Assembly (NCBI RefSeq): GCF_028688855.1
Contig: NZ_JAQTXI010000027.1
Location: 1-42,948 of the forward strand
Length of the DNA: 42,948 nt
Direction: 5' to 3'
From: Neomegalonema sp.
GTDB taxonomy: Bacteria; Pseudomonadota; Alphaproteobacteria; Rhodobacterales; Rhodobacteraceae
Positions within the stretch are counted from its first letter, which is position 1. Each line of letters begins with the position of its first letter. The notes beneath the pieces are model-generated. The model was not told the origin of the DNA and made no database searches. It was given only the letters and a program-made list of their open reading frames with translations. Below, piece after piece: positions 32,382 through 40,966 of the stretch. The position numbers and the translations under genes were made by a program.

Positions 32382-34091
32382 ATGGAGCTTGCGCCTCTGA
32401 TCCGTGAAGTGACGGCGATCGTCGGGCCGCGCCATTGCCTGACCGGCGCGCGCGCGACCGAGCGTTTCCGCAAGGGTTTCCGCTCGGGCGAGGGCGAGGC
32501 CGCGCTCGTGGCGATCCCCGGCAGCCTGATCGAGATGTGGCGCGTGCTGCAAGTCCTCGTGGCTGCGGACCTGATCGTCATCATGCAGGCCGCCAACACC
32601 GGATTGACCGAAGGATCCACGCCGAAGGGCGAATATGACCGCCCGGTCGCGATCATCTCCACCCTGCGGCTGGACGCCATCCACCTGCTCGACGGCGGAC
32701 GACAGGTGCTGAGTCTGCCCGGCGGAACCCTGTTCCGGCTGGAGAAGCTGCTCGCGGGCGTCGGACGGCAAGCCCATTCGGTGATCGGCTCCTCCTGCAT
32801 CGGCGCCTCGATCGTGGGCGGAGTCTGCAACAATTCGGGCGGATCTCTGGTTCGGCACGGACCGGTCTACACCGAACTTGCGCTCTACGCGCAAAGGGGC
32901 GCCGACGGGGCCTTGCGTCTGGTCAATCATCTGGGGATCTATCTGGGCGAGACGCCGGAGGAGATCCTCGGCCGGCTGGATCGCGGCGAGATCCCCGCAG
33001 CCGCCCTGCGCCATGACGCGGGCCGCGCCTCGGACGACGGATACGCCGCCCGGGTGCGCGAGGTCGACGCCGAGACGCCCGCGCGTTTCAACGCCGATCC
33101 GCGCGGGCTTTACGAGGCTTCGGGTTCGGCGGGCAAGGTCGCGGTCTTCGCCGTGCGGCTGGACAGCTTCCCGACCGACGCCGCGACCAGGGTCTATTAC
33201 GTCGGCTCCAACGACGCCGCCGCTCTGGCGCGCCTGAGGCGGGGCCTGCTCACCGAGCTGCCTGAACTTCCCGTCAGCGGCGAATACATGCATCGCGATT
33301 GCTTCGACGTCGCGCGCCGCTATGGCAAGGACGTGCTGCTGATGATCCATTGGCTGGGCACGGATCGTCTGCCGATGTTCTTCGCGCTGAAGGGGGCGGT
33401 CGACGCACGGCTGAACAAGCTGCGTTTCCTGCCGCGCAATCTGGCGGACCGCGTGATGCAGGGCTTGTCCCGGCTGGTTCCCGAGGCTCTGCCGAAACGC
33501 ATGCTCGCCTTTCGCGAGGCCTACGAGCATCATCTGATCCTGAAGGTGACGGGGCCCAGCGCGACCCGGACCGAAGCTCTGCTGCGGGCGACGGTCGGCG
33601 AGGGCTGGTTCCTCTGCGACGCCGCCGAGGCGAAGAAGGCCATGCTGCATCGTTTCGCGGCGGCGGGGGCGGCCGTGCGCTACGGGGCGGTGCATGCGCG
33701 GGAGGTCGAGGAGATTCTGGCGCTGGACATCGCCCTGCGCCGCAACGACGCCGAGTGGTTCGAGCAATTGCCCCCCGAGATCGCAGGGCAGTTCAGCCAT
33801 CGGCTTTATTACGGGCATTTCCTGTGCCACGTGCTGCATCAGGATTACGTGGTGAAGAAGGGAGCGGATCCCAAGGCGTTGAAGGCGGCCATGCTGAAGC
33901 TCCTCGACGCGCGCGGGGCGGAATATCCGGCGGAGCATAACGTCGGGCATATCTACAAGGCGAAACCCGCTCTGGCCGCGCATTACGCGGCGCTGGATCC
34001 GACCAACAGCTTCAATCCGGGCATCGGCGGCGCCTCGCGACACCGCTGCGGAGTTCAACATCACGAAGGGGAGGAAGGCTCCGCGCCGTAA
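32382..34091 (+). CDS. dld: quinone-dependent D-lactate dehydrogenase
   Basis: A 569-residue peripheral-membrane FAD enzyme of the Dld type, which oxidises D-lactate to pyruvate and reduces quinone. The PCMH FAD-binding part is visible (IVIMQAANTGLTEGSTPKGE; VIGSSCIGASIVGGVCNNSG). The Dld-specific C-terminal part includes YLSG-like GEYMHRDCFDVA, LPRNLADRVMQ and YPAEHNVGHIY, ending DPTNSFNPGIGG. I chose ATG 32382 for its GGGGAGGAACC ribosome site; an in-frame GTG at 32334 would add 16 residues. It follows the activator by 178 bp. In context it would consume D-lactate from the glyoxalase route. Confidence 0.88.
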   Translation: MELAPLIREVTAIVGPRHCLTGARATERFRKGFRSGEGEAALVAIPGSLIEMWRVLQVLVAADLIVIMQAANTGLTEGSTPKGEYDRPVAIISTLRLDAIHLLDGGRQVLSLPGGTLFRLEKLLAGVGRQAHSVIGSSCIGASIVGGVCNNSGGSLVRHGPVYTELALYAQRGADGALRLVNHLGIYLGETPEEILGRLDRGEIPAAALRHDAGRASDDGYAARVREVDAETPARFNADPRGLYEASGSAGKVAVFAVRLDSFPTDAATRVYYVGSNDAAALARLRRGLLTELPELPVSGEYMHRDCFDVARRYGKDVLLMIHWLGTDRLPMFFALKGAVDARLNKLRFLPRNLADRVMQGLSRLVPEALPKRMLAFREAYEHHLILKVTGPSATRTEALLRATVGEGWFLCDAAEAKKAMLHRFAAAGAAVRYGAVHAREVEEILALDIALRRNDAEWFEQLPPEIAGQFSHRLYYGHFLCHVLHQDYVVKKGADPKALKAAMLKLLDARGAEYPAEHNVGHIYKAKPALAAHYAALDPTNSFNPGIGGASRHRCGVQHHEGEEGSAP

Positions 34092-34398
34092 GAGGCGGGC
34101 CGCTTGAGGGGATGGGCTTGTCCGGAGACGTCCTGGATCCCCGGCGGCCGCCGACATGCGGGACTCCATCCGCGCGCCTTCGGGAGCAGACCGGAGAGCA
34201 GGAGCCCCTGTTGCGGACGGGCGAAGACGAGGCGCGCGCGAACCGGAGATTGCCCCCTGAATTCCCGAGGGCTATTGTCGATCATCGAGCCTCTGACGCG
34301 ACAGCCCCTCCGAACGTCCTCCGGCCTGCGGATCGGACGCCCAGGACAGCCCTCACGCCATGACGGCGGCCTGACCCGACAGAACCCGGAGACCCATC
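34092..34398. other. intergenic region before the imelysin operon
   Basis: 307 bp without a supported gene. It should hold the promoter of the iron-related operon, but I see no convincing -35/-10 pair, Fur box or terminator. Confidence 0.4.
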
Positions 34399-35664
34399 GT
34401 GAAATCCATTCGCCTGCTCGGCGCGCTCTTCGCCTGCTCCTCCCTGACCGCGCCCGCTCTGGCGGCCGAGCCCGCGGCCGTCGTCAAGACCTACGCCGAC
34501 CTCGCGGAAGCCGTCTATTCCGACAGCCTCTCCACGGCGCGGAGCCTGCGCGAGGCGGTGGGGGCTCTGACCGCATCGCCTTCCGCCGAGACGCTCGCCG
34601 CCGCCCGCGCCGCCTGGCTGGCCGCGCGCGTCCCCTATCAGCAGTCGGAGGCCTGGCGCTTCGGCAACCCCATCGTCGACGACTGGGAGGGCAAGGTGAA
34701 CGCCTGGCCCCTCGACGAGGGCCTGATCGACTACGTCGACGCCTCTTACGGAGAGAGCGAGGAGAACCCGCTCTATACGCTGAACGTGATCGCCCATCCG
34801 GAATTCTCCATCGCCGGGACCGAGATCGACGCGGCCGAGATCACGCCCGCGCTCATCGGCGAAACCCTGCATGAGGCCGACGGAATCGAGGCCAACGTGG
34901 CTTCGGGCTATCACGCCGTCGAATTCCTGCTCTGGGGTCAGGACCTGAACGGCGTCGAGGCCGGCTCCGGAGACCGCCCCTGGACCGACTACGCCCAGGG
35001 CGAAGCCTGCACCAACGGGAATTGCGACCGTCGCGCCGCCTATCTGACCGCCGCGACGGATCTGCTCATCTCGGATCTGGAATATATCGTCGCGCAATGG
35101 GCCGAGGACGGCGAGGCCCGCAAGGCCGTGACCGAAGATCCTCAGGCGGGTCTGACCGCCATGCTGACCGGCATGGGCTCGCTCTCCTATGGCGAGCAGG
35201 CGGGCGAGCGCATGAAGCTCGGCCTGATGCTCCATGATCCCGAGGAGGAGCATGACTGCTTCTCCGACAACACCCACAACAGCCATTACTACGACGGCCT
35301 CGGCATCCGGAACGTCTATCTCGGCAGCTACGCCCGCGTGGACGGCTCGGTTCTTTCCGGCCCCTCGCTCTCGGAGCTGGTCGCGGCCGCCGATCCCGCC
35401 GTGGACGCCCAGCTCAAGGCCGAGCTCGACGCCAGCGTGGAGAAGCTCGCGGCGCTCAAGGCCAGGGCCGATTCCGGCGAAATGGCCTATGACCAGATGC
35501 TCGCGCCGGGCAACGCCGAGGGCGAGGCTCTGATCATGGGCGCCGTCGACGCCCTCGTGACGCAGACCGCCTCCATCGAGCGCGCCATGAACGTCCTCGG
35601 CCTGACGAAGGTCGAATTCGAGGGCTCCGACAGCCTCGACAATCCCAACGCCGTCTTCCAGTAA
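34399..35664 (+). CDS. imelysin-family iron-regulated periplasmic protein (IrpA-like)
   Basis: A 421-residue protein with a Sec signal peptide (MKSIRLLGALFACSSLTAPALA, cut about residue 23). The imelysin fold carries the family GxHxxE motif (SGYHAVEFLLWG) and the cysteine-bearing TNGNCDRRAAYLTAA. Related proteins (IrpA, EfeO-like M75) are induced by iron limitation and bind metal; peptidase activity is doubtful. It is the first gene of a four-gene operon whose order (imelysin, dihaem DUF1111, imelysin, DUF1513) is conserved in Proteobacteria. Confidence 0.9.
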   Translation: MKSIRLLGALFACSSLTAPALAAEPAAVVKTYADLAEAVYSDSLSTARSLREAVGALTASPSAETLAAARAAWLAARVPYQQSEAWRFGNPIVDDWEGKVNAWPLDEGLIDYVDASYGESEENPLYTLNVIAHPEFSIAGTEIDAAEITPALIGETLHEADGIEANVASGYHAVEFLLWGQDLNGVEAGSGDRPWTDYAQGEACTNGNCDRRAAYLTAATDLLISDLEYIVAQWAEDGEARKAVTEDPQAGLTAMLTGMGSLSYGEQAGERMKLGLMLHDPEEEHDCFSDNTHNSHYYDGLGIRNVYLGSYARVDGSVLSGPSLSELVAAADPAVDAQLKAELDASVEKLAALKARADSGEMAYDQMLAPGNAEGEALIMGAVDALVTQTASIERAMNVLGLTKVEFEGSDSLDNPNAVFQ

Positions 35665-35737
35665 GCGGAGAAGGCTCCGGGGCGCTGAAAGGCGTCCCGG
35701 AACCCGGAGGCGAAGGGACCGAGGAGGCGAAGCCGCC

Positions 35738-37282
35738 ATGACGACATCACGGAGAAGGAAGGCGGCCGCCCTCCTTCTCGCCTCAAGCCTCGCAGGGGGC
35801 TGGGCCGCCGCGCAAGGTCTGGAGGATCCGCATCTTCCCGTCGTCCCCCGCACGCCTGCGGAGCGGACGCGGATCGAGACCATTCAGGCCCCGACGCAGG
35901 ATTTCTCCAGGGCCGAAGCCTTCGAGGCCATGCAGGGCGGCGCCGCGACCGTGCGCGCCCGCGAGAACGCCGACGCCTTTTCGCTCTCCTCGGCGAACAT
36001 GCCCTTCGCCCGCGAGATGGATTTCAAGCTCGGCAACGCGCTGTTCCGCAAGACCTGGGTGGCGGCCCCCTCCTCCACCAGGGCCTCGGACGGGCTCGGG
36101 CCGCTCTACAACGCGCGGGGCTGTCAGGATTGCCACCTCAAGGACGGGCGCGGCCATCCCCCGGAGAGCCCCGAGGATTCGGCGGTCTCGATGTTCCTGC
36201 GGCTCTCGATCCCCGGCGGACCGACGCCCATGGAGATTCAGGAATGGCTGGCGACCTCGCCGGACCCGACCTACGGCCATCAGTTGCAGGATTTCGCCGC
36301 CTCCGGCCTCGCGGCGGAAGGGCGAATGGAGATTTCTTATGAGGAAATCCCCGTGACCCTCGCGGACGGGACCGTGGTCTCGCTGCGCAAGCCGACCTAC
36401 GCTCTGGGCGATCCGGGCTACGGCCCGCCTCATGCGGAGCTTCAGCTGTCGCCGCGCGTGGCGCCGCAGATGATCGGACTCGGGCTTCTGGAGGCGATTC
36501 CGGCGGCGGACATCCTCGCGCTGGCCGATCCCGAGGACGCAGACGGCGACGGGATCTCCGGACGCGCCTCCATCGTTCCCTCCCTGGAGTTCGGGGGGGA
36601 GTTCGGCAAGCCCATGCTCGGGCGCTTCGGGCACAAGGCGGGGATCGCCACCGTGCGCGAGCAATCGGCCTCCGCCTTCTCGGGCGACATGGGACTCTCG
36701 ACGCCGCTGTTTCCCGATCCTTGGGGCGAATGCACGGAGGCCCAGTCCGCTTGCCGCGCCGCGCCTCACGGTCAGGAGCCGGAGGTCCGCGAGGGGCTGG
36801 AGGTGGACGGCCCGAGCCTCGATCTCGTGACCTTCTACGCCCGCAATCTGGCGGTTCCCCAGCGTCGCAAGGTGGAGGATCCGCAGGTTCTGCGCGGGAA
36901 GGAGATCTTCTACGGCCTGAACTGCACGGGCTGCCATAACCCGAAATTCGTCACCCATCGCCTGAAGGATCAGCCGGAGCAGAGCTTCCAGCTCATCTGG
37001 CCCCATACGGATCTGCTGCTCCACGACATGGGCGAGGGCCTCGCCGACGACCGCCCGGAAGGCCGCGCCTCGGGGCGCGAATGGCGCACCGCGCCGCTCT
37101 GGGGGATCGGGCTGACGCAACAGGTTTCCGGCCATAGTTATTTTCTGCATGACGGCCGCGCCCGCAACCTGCTGGAGGCGATCCTCTGGCATGGCGGCGA
37201 GGCTCAGACTCAACGCGACGCCGTCGTCGCTCTGCCCACGCCCGACCGCGAAGCCCTCATCGCTTTTCTGGAAAGCCTTTAG
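35738..37282 (+). CDS. dihaem c-type oxidoreductase, DUF1111 family
   Basis: A 514-residue exported protein (hydrophobic signal after RRRKAAA, cut near AAAQ). It has two haem-c sites: CQDCH at about 129-133 and CTGCH at about 396-400. Family members resemble the MauG/cytochrome-c-peroxidase group and are called dihaem thiol oxidoreductase-like. The GGEFGKPMLGRFGHKAG and SFQLIWPHTDLLLHDMGEGL segments are typical. It lies between two imelysin genes, with 2 bp to the next one, and probably takes part in periplasmic iron redox chemistry (inference). Confidence 0.88.
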   Translation: MTTSRRRKAAALLLASSLAGGWAAAQGLEDPHLPVVPRTPAERTRIETIQAPTQDFSRAEAFEAMQGGAATVRARENADAFSLSSANMPFAREMDFKLGNALFRKTWVAAPSSTRASDGLGPLYNARGCQDCHLKDGRGHPPESPEDSAVSMFLRLSIPGGPTPMEIQEWLATSPDPTYGHQLQDFAASGLAAEGRMEISYEEIPVTLADGTVVSLRKPTYALGDPGYGPPHAELQLSPRVAPQMIGLGLLEAIPAADILALADPEDADGDGISGRASIVPSLEFGGEFGKPMLGRFGHKAGIATVREQSASAFSGDMGLSTPLFPDPWGECTEAQSACRAAPHGQEPEVREGLEVDGPSLDLVTFYARNLAVPQRRKVEDPQVLRGKEIFYGLNCTGCHNPKFVTHRLKDQPEQSFQLIWPHTDLLLHDMGEGLADDRPEGRASGREWRTAPLWGIGLTQQVSGHSYFLHDGRARNLLEAILWHGGEAQTQRDAVVALPTPDREALIAFLESL

Positions 37283-37284
37283 CC

Positions 37285-38265
37285 ATGCGCCACATCCTCG
37301 CCTTTCTCTTGCTGGCGGGGCTTCCCGCTCCGGCCTTCGCGGATGTCGGGGCGGCCGTCGACCGCCGGATCCTGCCCGCCTACGAGGGCTTCGCGACCGC
37401 CGCCGAGGCCCTCGCGGCGGAGGCCGGGACGACCTGCGATCCGGAGGCCCTGCGTCCGCCCTTCAACGCCGCCTGGGACGCCTGGATGCAGGCGTCCCAT
37501 CTGCATCTCGGCCCCTCGGAGGAGAAGGGACGCGCCCTCGCGATCCTCTTCTGGCCCGATCCGAAGGGGCTCGGCGGCAGGGCTCAGCGCGCCCTGCTGA
37601 CCGGAGATCCCGCCGCTCTGGAGCCCGAAGCCTTCGCCGGACAATCCGTGGCGGCGCGCGGCCTCGCGGGGCTGGAGCGGCTGCTCTATCCCTCCAGCCC
37701 GCCGGAGGCCGACGCCTGCCCGCTGATCCGCGCCACGACGCAGGATCTCGCGCGCCTGGCGCAGGAGCTCGTCGCGGGCTGGGAGGGTCCGGAGGGCTTC
37801 GCGCAAAACCTGCTCACGGCGGGAGAACCGGGCAACACGCGCTATCTGGCGCCAGGCGAGGCGGTTCAGGCGCTCTTCACGCAGCTCGTGGCGGGGATCG
37901 AGTTCCAGGCCGACCAGAGGCTGGGCCGCCCCCTCGGGACGAAGGATCGCCCTCGCCCCGAACGCGCCGAAGCGCGGGCTTCGGAACGCTCCCTGCGCAA
38001 TCTGACCCTCGCGCTGAAGGCCCTGCGCGAGATGGCGGTGACCCTCGACGGGACCGCCGCCCGCACCGCCTCCGCCTTCGACCGGGCCATCGAAGCCGCC
38101 GAGGCTCTGGAGGATCCGACCTTCGCCGGAGTCGCCTCGGCGGAGGAGCGCCCGAAGATCGAGGAGCTGCAAAGGCTGATCCGCCAGATCCGCCGGACGG
38201 CTCTGGACGAGATGCCGCCCACTCTGGGCGTGACCGCCGGGTTCAACTCGCAGGACGGAGACTGA
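37285..38265 (+). CDS. second imelysin-family protein
   Basis: A 326-residue exported protein (signal MRHILAFLLLAGLPAPAFA). It has the shorter imelysin fold, with FNAAWDAWMQASHLHLGPSE near the N-terminus and GLAGLERLLYPSSPPEADAC in the middle. It starts 2 bp after the DUF1111 stop and ends 2 bp before the DUF1513 start, so translation is tightly coupled. It is the usual third member of the imelysin-DUF1111-imelysin-DUF1513 set. Confidence 0.87.
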   Translation: MRHILAFLLLAGLPAPAFADVGAAVDRRILPAYEGFATAAEALAAEAGTTCDPEALRPPFNAAWDAWMQASHLHLGPSEEKGRALAILFWPDPKGLGGRAQRALLTGDPAALEPEAFAGQSVAARGLAGLERLLYPSSPPEADACPLIRATTQDLARLAQELVAGWEGPEGFAQNLLTAGEPGNTRYLAPGEAVQALFTQLVAGIEFQADQRLGRPLGTKDRPRPERAEARASERSLRNLTLALKALREMAVTLDGTAARTASAFDRAIEAAEALEDPTFAGVASAEERPKIEELQRLIRQIRRTALDEMPPTLGVTAGFNSQDGD

Positions 38266-38267
38266 CG

Positions 38268-39338
38268 ATGACCACGAGGCGCGGATTTCTGGTCGGCCTG
38301 GCGAGTCTGGGCGCGGCGCCGAGGCTCGGATGGGCGGATGTCGGGGCGCCGGCTTGGCTGACCGCCGGGATGAAGCCCGACGGCGCTTACGTGCTGCACG
38401 GCCTCAGCGCCGGAGGCGTCAGCCGCTTCGAGATTCCGCTTCCGGCGCGCGGCCATGCGGCGGCGGCGCATCCGACGCGCCCCGAGGCCGTGGCCTTCGC
38501 GCGGCGTCCGGGAGTCTTCGCGCTGGTCCTCGACTGCTTCACGGGCGAAGTCCTCAGCCGTCTGACTCCGCCCGAGGGGCGGCAGTTCAACGGCCATGGC
38601 GCCTTCTCCGCCGACGGCCGCCTTCTGATGACCTCCGAAGTGGTGGCGGAGGGCTCGGCGGGGCGGATCGGTCTTTGGGACGCCGGAACCTGGCGGCGGA
38701 TCGGCGAATGGGACTCCGGCGGGATCGGGCCTCACGACCTGAAGCGCCTCGCGGATGGACGGATCGTCGTCGCCAATGGCGGCATCCAGACCGATTCCAC
38801 GGACCGGACCATGCTGAATCTCGAAACCATGAAGCCGAACCTCGCCCTGCTCTCCGCCGAGGGCGAGATCCTCGAAATCATGGAGCTTGAGGAGGAGCTT
38901 CGTCAGAACTCCATCCGCCATCTGGCGCTGATCGATGGCGGCACGGGCGTCGCCTTCGCGATGCAATGGCAGGGAGACCCCGCCGAGGCGGTCCCGCTGC
39001 TCGGAGTCTGGCGTCCGGGCGAGGCGCCGCTCCTCTGCGAGGCCGCGCCGGGGGATCTCTTCGCGATGAAGGGCTATGCGGGCTCGGTGGCGGCGGTGGG
39101 CGAGAGGATCGCCATCTCCTCGCCGCGCGGCGGCGCGGTCATGATCTTCGACCGGAGCGGCGCGCCTCTGGCGACCCATCGCCGGGCCGACGTCTGCGGT
39201 CTGGCGGCTCTGGAGGGCGGCTTCGTCGCCTCGGATGGATCGGGCGCGCTCTGGCGGCTCTCCGCCGAGGCCATGGAGCCTCTGGCCCGTCATGACGTCG
39301 CCTGGGACAACCACATGGTCTCCGCCGCCAGCCTGTGA
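38268..39338 (+). CDS. DUF1513 periplasmic beta-propeller-like protein
   Basis: A 356-residue protein with a Tat-like signal (MTTRRGFLVGLASLGAA). The family sequence follows: GHAAAAHPTRPEAVAFARRP, the RQFNGHGAFSADGRLLMTSE propeller-like unit, GIGPHDLKRLADGRIVVANG and HRRADVCGLAALEGGFVASD. DUF1513 proteins are nearly always the last gene of the imelysin operon; their function is unknown. It is 2 bp after the second imelysin gene. Confidence 0.87.
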   Translation: MTTRRGFLVGLASLGAAPRLGWADVGAPAWLTAGMKPDGAYVLHGLSAGGVSRFEIPLPARGHAAAAHPTRPEAVAFARRPGVFALVLDCFTGEVLSRLTPPEGRQFNGHGAFSADGRLLMTSEVVAEGSAGRIGLWDAGTWRRIGEWDSGGIGPHDLKRLADGRIVVANGGIQTDSTDRTMLNLETMKPNLALLSAEGEILEIMELEEELRQNSIRHLALIDGGTGVAFAMQWQGDPAEAVPLLGVWRPGEAPLLCEAAPGDLFAMKGYAGSVAAVGERIAISSPRGGAVMIFDRSGAPLATHRRADVCGLAALEGGFVASDGSGALWRLSAEAMEPLARHDVAWDNHMVSAASL

Positions 39339-39444
39339 GCGGGGGCCTCCTCTTTGGCGGCTGACGTCGAAACGACGCGGAGTCCGGGATAGATCTCGCC
39401 GTTCATCTGCGAATCGCCGCCCCCGGCGGCCCGGAGGGGATGCG

Positions 39445-40647
39445 ATGATCCAGGCGCCTGTGAAATCCGGCTCTGCGGCGGAGGTCTTCCTCGTCTTCCT
39501 GAGGCTGGGCCTGACCTCCTTCGGCGGGCCTGTCGCGCATCTCGCCTATTTCCACGAGGAATTCGTCAGGCGACGCCGCTGGATCGACGAACAGGCCTAC
39601 GCCGATCTCGTCGCGCTCTGCCAGTTCCTGCCCGGCCCGACCTCCAGCCAGGTGGGATTTTCGCTCGGCGTCTCGCGGAGCGGGGGACTCTCCGGAGGGC
39701 TGGCGGCCTGGCTGGGCTTCACCCTGCCCTCCGCCCTGGTCCTCCTCGCCTGCGCGACGGGCGCCGCCGTCCTCTCGGGGCCTCTGGCGGCGGGGGCGCT
39801 GCATGGCCTGAAGCTGGTGGCCGTGGCCGTGGTGGCGCAGGCCGTCTGGGGCATGGCCCGGAGTCTGACGCCGGATCGCCCGCGCGCCGGGATCGCTCTG
39901 GCGGCGGTCGGGATCGTCAGTTTCCTTGGGGGCCCTTTCGCTCAGGTCGGCGCGATTCTCTGCGGCGCCCTGGCCGGATTCCTCTTCCTGGGCGCCGGAG
40001 AGGCCCCTTCCGGCGGAGGCCTGCGCTTTCCGGCCTCCCGACGCCAGGGGCTTGCGGCTCTGGCCCTTTTCGCGATCCTGCTGATCCTGCCCGGGCTGAC
40101 GGGCGCGGCCGACCGCAGCCAGGGGATCGCGCTGTTCGACGGCTTCTATCGCGCCGGAGCTCTGGTCTTCGGCGGCGGACATGTCGTGCTGCCGCTGCTG
40201 GAGGCCGAGACCGTGGCGCGGGGATGGGTGGACGAGGAAGCCTTCCTCGCGGGCTATGGTCTGGCGCAGGCGGTTCCGGGGCCGCTCTTCGCCTTCGCGG
40301 CCTGGCTGGGCGCCCTGACCCGGCCGCCGCCGGACGGCGCCCTCGGCGCCTCCATCGCGCTGATCGCGGTCTTCGCGCCGGGCCTGCTGCTGGTCTACGG
40401 GGCTTCGCCCTTCTGGGAGAAGCTGCGCGCCCAACCCGCCGCCCGGCGCGCCCTGACCGGCGCCAACGCCGCGGTGGTCGGCGTGCTGGGCGCGGCGCTG
40501 CACGATCCCGTCTGGACGAGCGCGGTGCTCTCGCCGCAGGATTTCGCCCTCGCGCTCGGCGGCTTCCTGCTGCTCATGGTCTGGAAGGCGCCCTCCTGGG
40601 CGGTCGTCCTCGGACTCGCGGCGGCGGGCGCGGTCCTGAGCCTCTGA
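39445..40647 (+). CDS. chrA: chromate transporter ChrA
   Basis: A 400-residue inner-membrane protein of the CHR family with both halves. The N-terminal half has FLRLGLTSFGGPVAHLAYFH and CQFLPGPTSSQVGFSLG. The C-terminal half has GALVFGGGHVVLPLLEAETV and YGLAQAVPGPLFAFAAWLG. It is the long-chain type that exports chromate with resistance or sulfate-related effects. The start ATG 39445 has GGAGGGG upstream. It follows the iron operon by 106 bp without an obvious terminator, so read-through is possible. No chrB regulator is seen. Confidence 0.92.
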   Translation: MIQAPVKSGSAAEVFLVFLRLGLTSFGGPVAHLAYFHEEFVRRRRWIDEQAYADLVALCQFLPGPTSSQVGFSLGVSRSGGLSGGLAAWLGFTLPSALVLLACATGAAVLSGPLAAGALHGLKLVAVAVVAQAVWGMARSLTPDRPRAGIALAAVGIVSFLGGPFAQVGAILCGALAGFLFLGAGEAPSGGGLRFPASRRQGLAALALFAILLILPGLTGAADRSQGIALFDGFYRAGALVFGGGHVVLPLLEAETVARGWVDEEAFLAGYGLAQAVPGPLFAFAAWLGALTRPPPDGALGASIALIAVFAPGLLLVYGASPFWEKLRAQPAARRALTGANAAVVGVLGAALHDPVWTSAVLSPQDFALALGGFLLLMVWKAPSWAVVLGLAAAGAVLSL

Positions 40648-40676
40648 CCTTCCGGGGCCGGAGGACAAGAGACTCC

Positions 40677-40704
40677 TTGGCGCGGCGGGCTCCGAAGCTA
40701 TATC
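40677..40704 (+). promoter_or_regulatory. possible sigma-70 promoter of the ABC importer operon
   Basis: TTGGCG-N16-TATATC resembles a -35/-10 pair and lies about 260 bp upstream of the binding-protein start. The rest of the 319-bp gap (40648-40966) contains a GGGAGCCC/GGGCTC hairpin (40742-40762) without T-run and no supported gene. Confidence 0.35.
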
Positions 40705-40966
40705 CTCACCGGCGCGACGCGGCGAAGGTCGAACGAAGGAAGGGAGCCCGGCGGGCTCTCCCTCCCCGAAGACCCGACCGCGCGCCTCTGGGCTCTTGAG
40801 GAGGGCGGCGACGGATGCTCATGGAACCGCGCAGGATCGGACGCGCTGCTCTCGCCGTTCCGGCGCGCGGGAGGGCCCGTCAGGTCTGTCCTCGCGCCCG
40901 CCTTCTGCGTCCGGCGCTCCCGCGCTCATGAACGGACGCAGGTTTCCCATCAGGAGGACATTGAAC

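Noticed and set aside
40796..40966. Upstream start for the ABC binding protein
   Set aside because: It would bury the clear signal peptide; ATG 40967 has a strong AGGAGGAC site.
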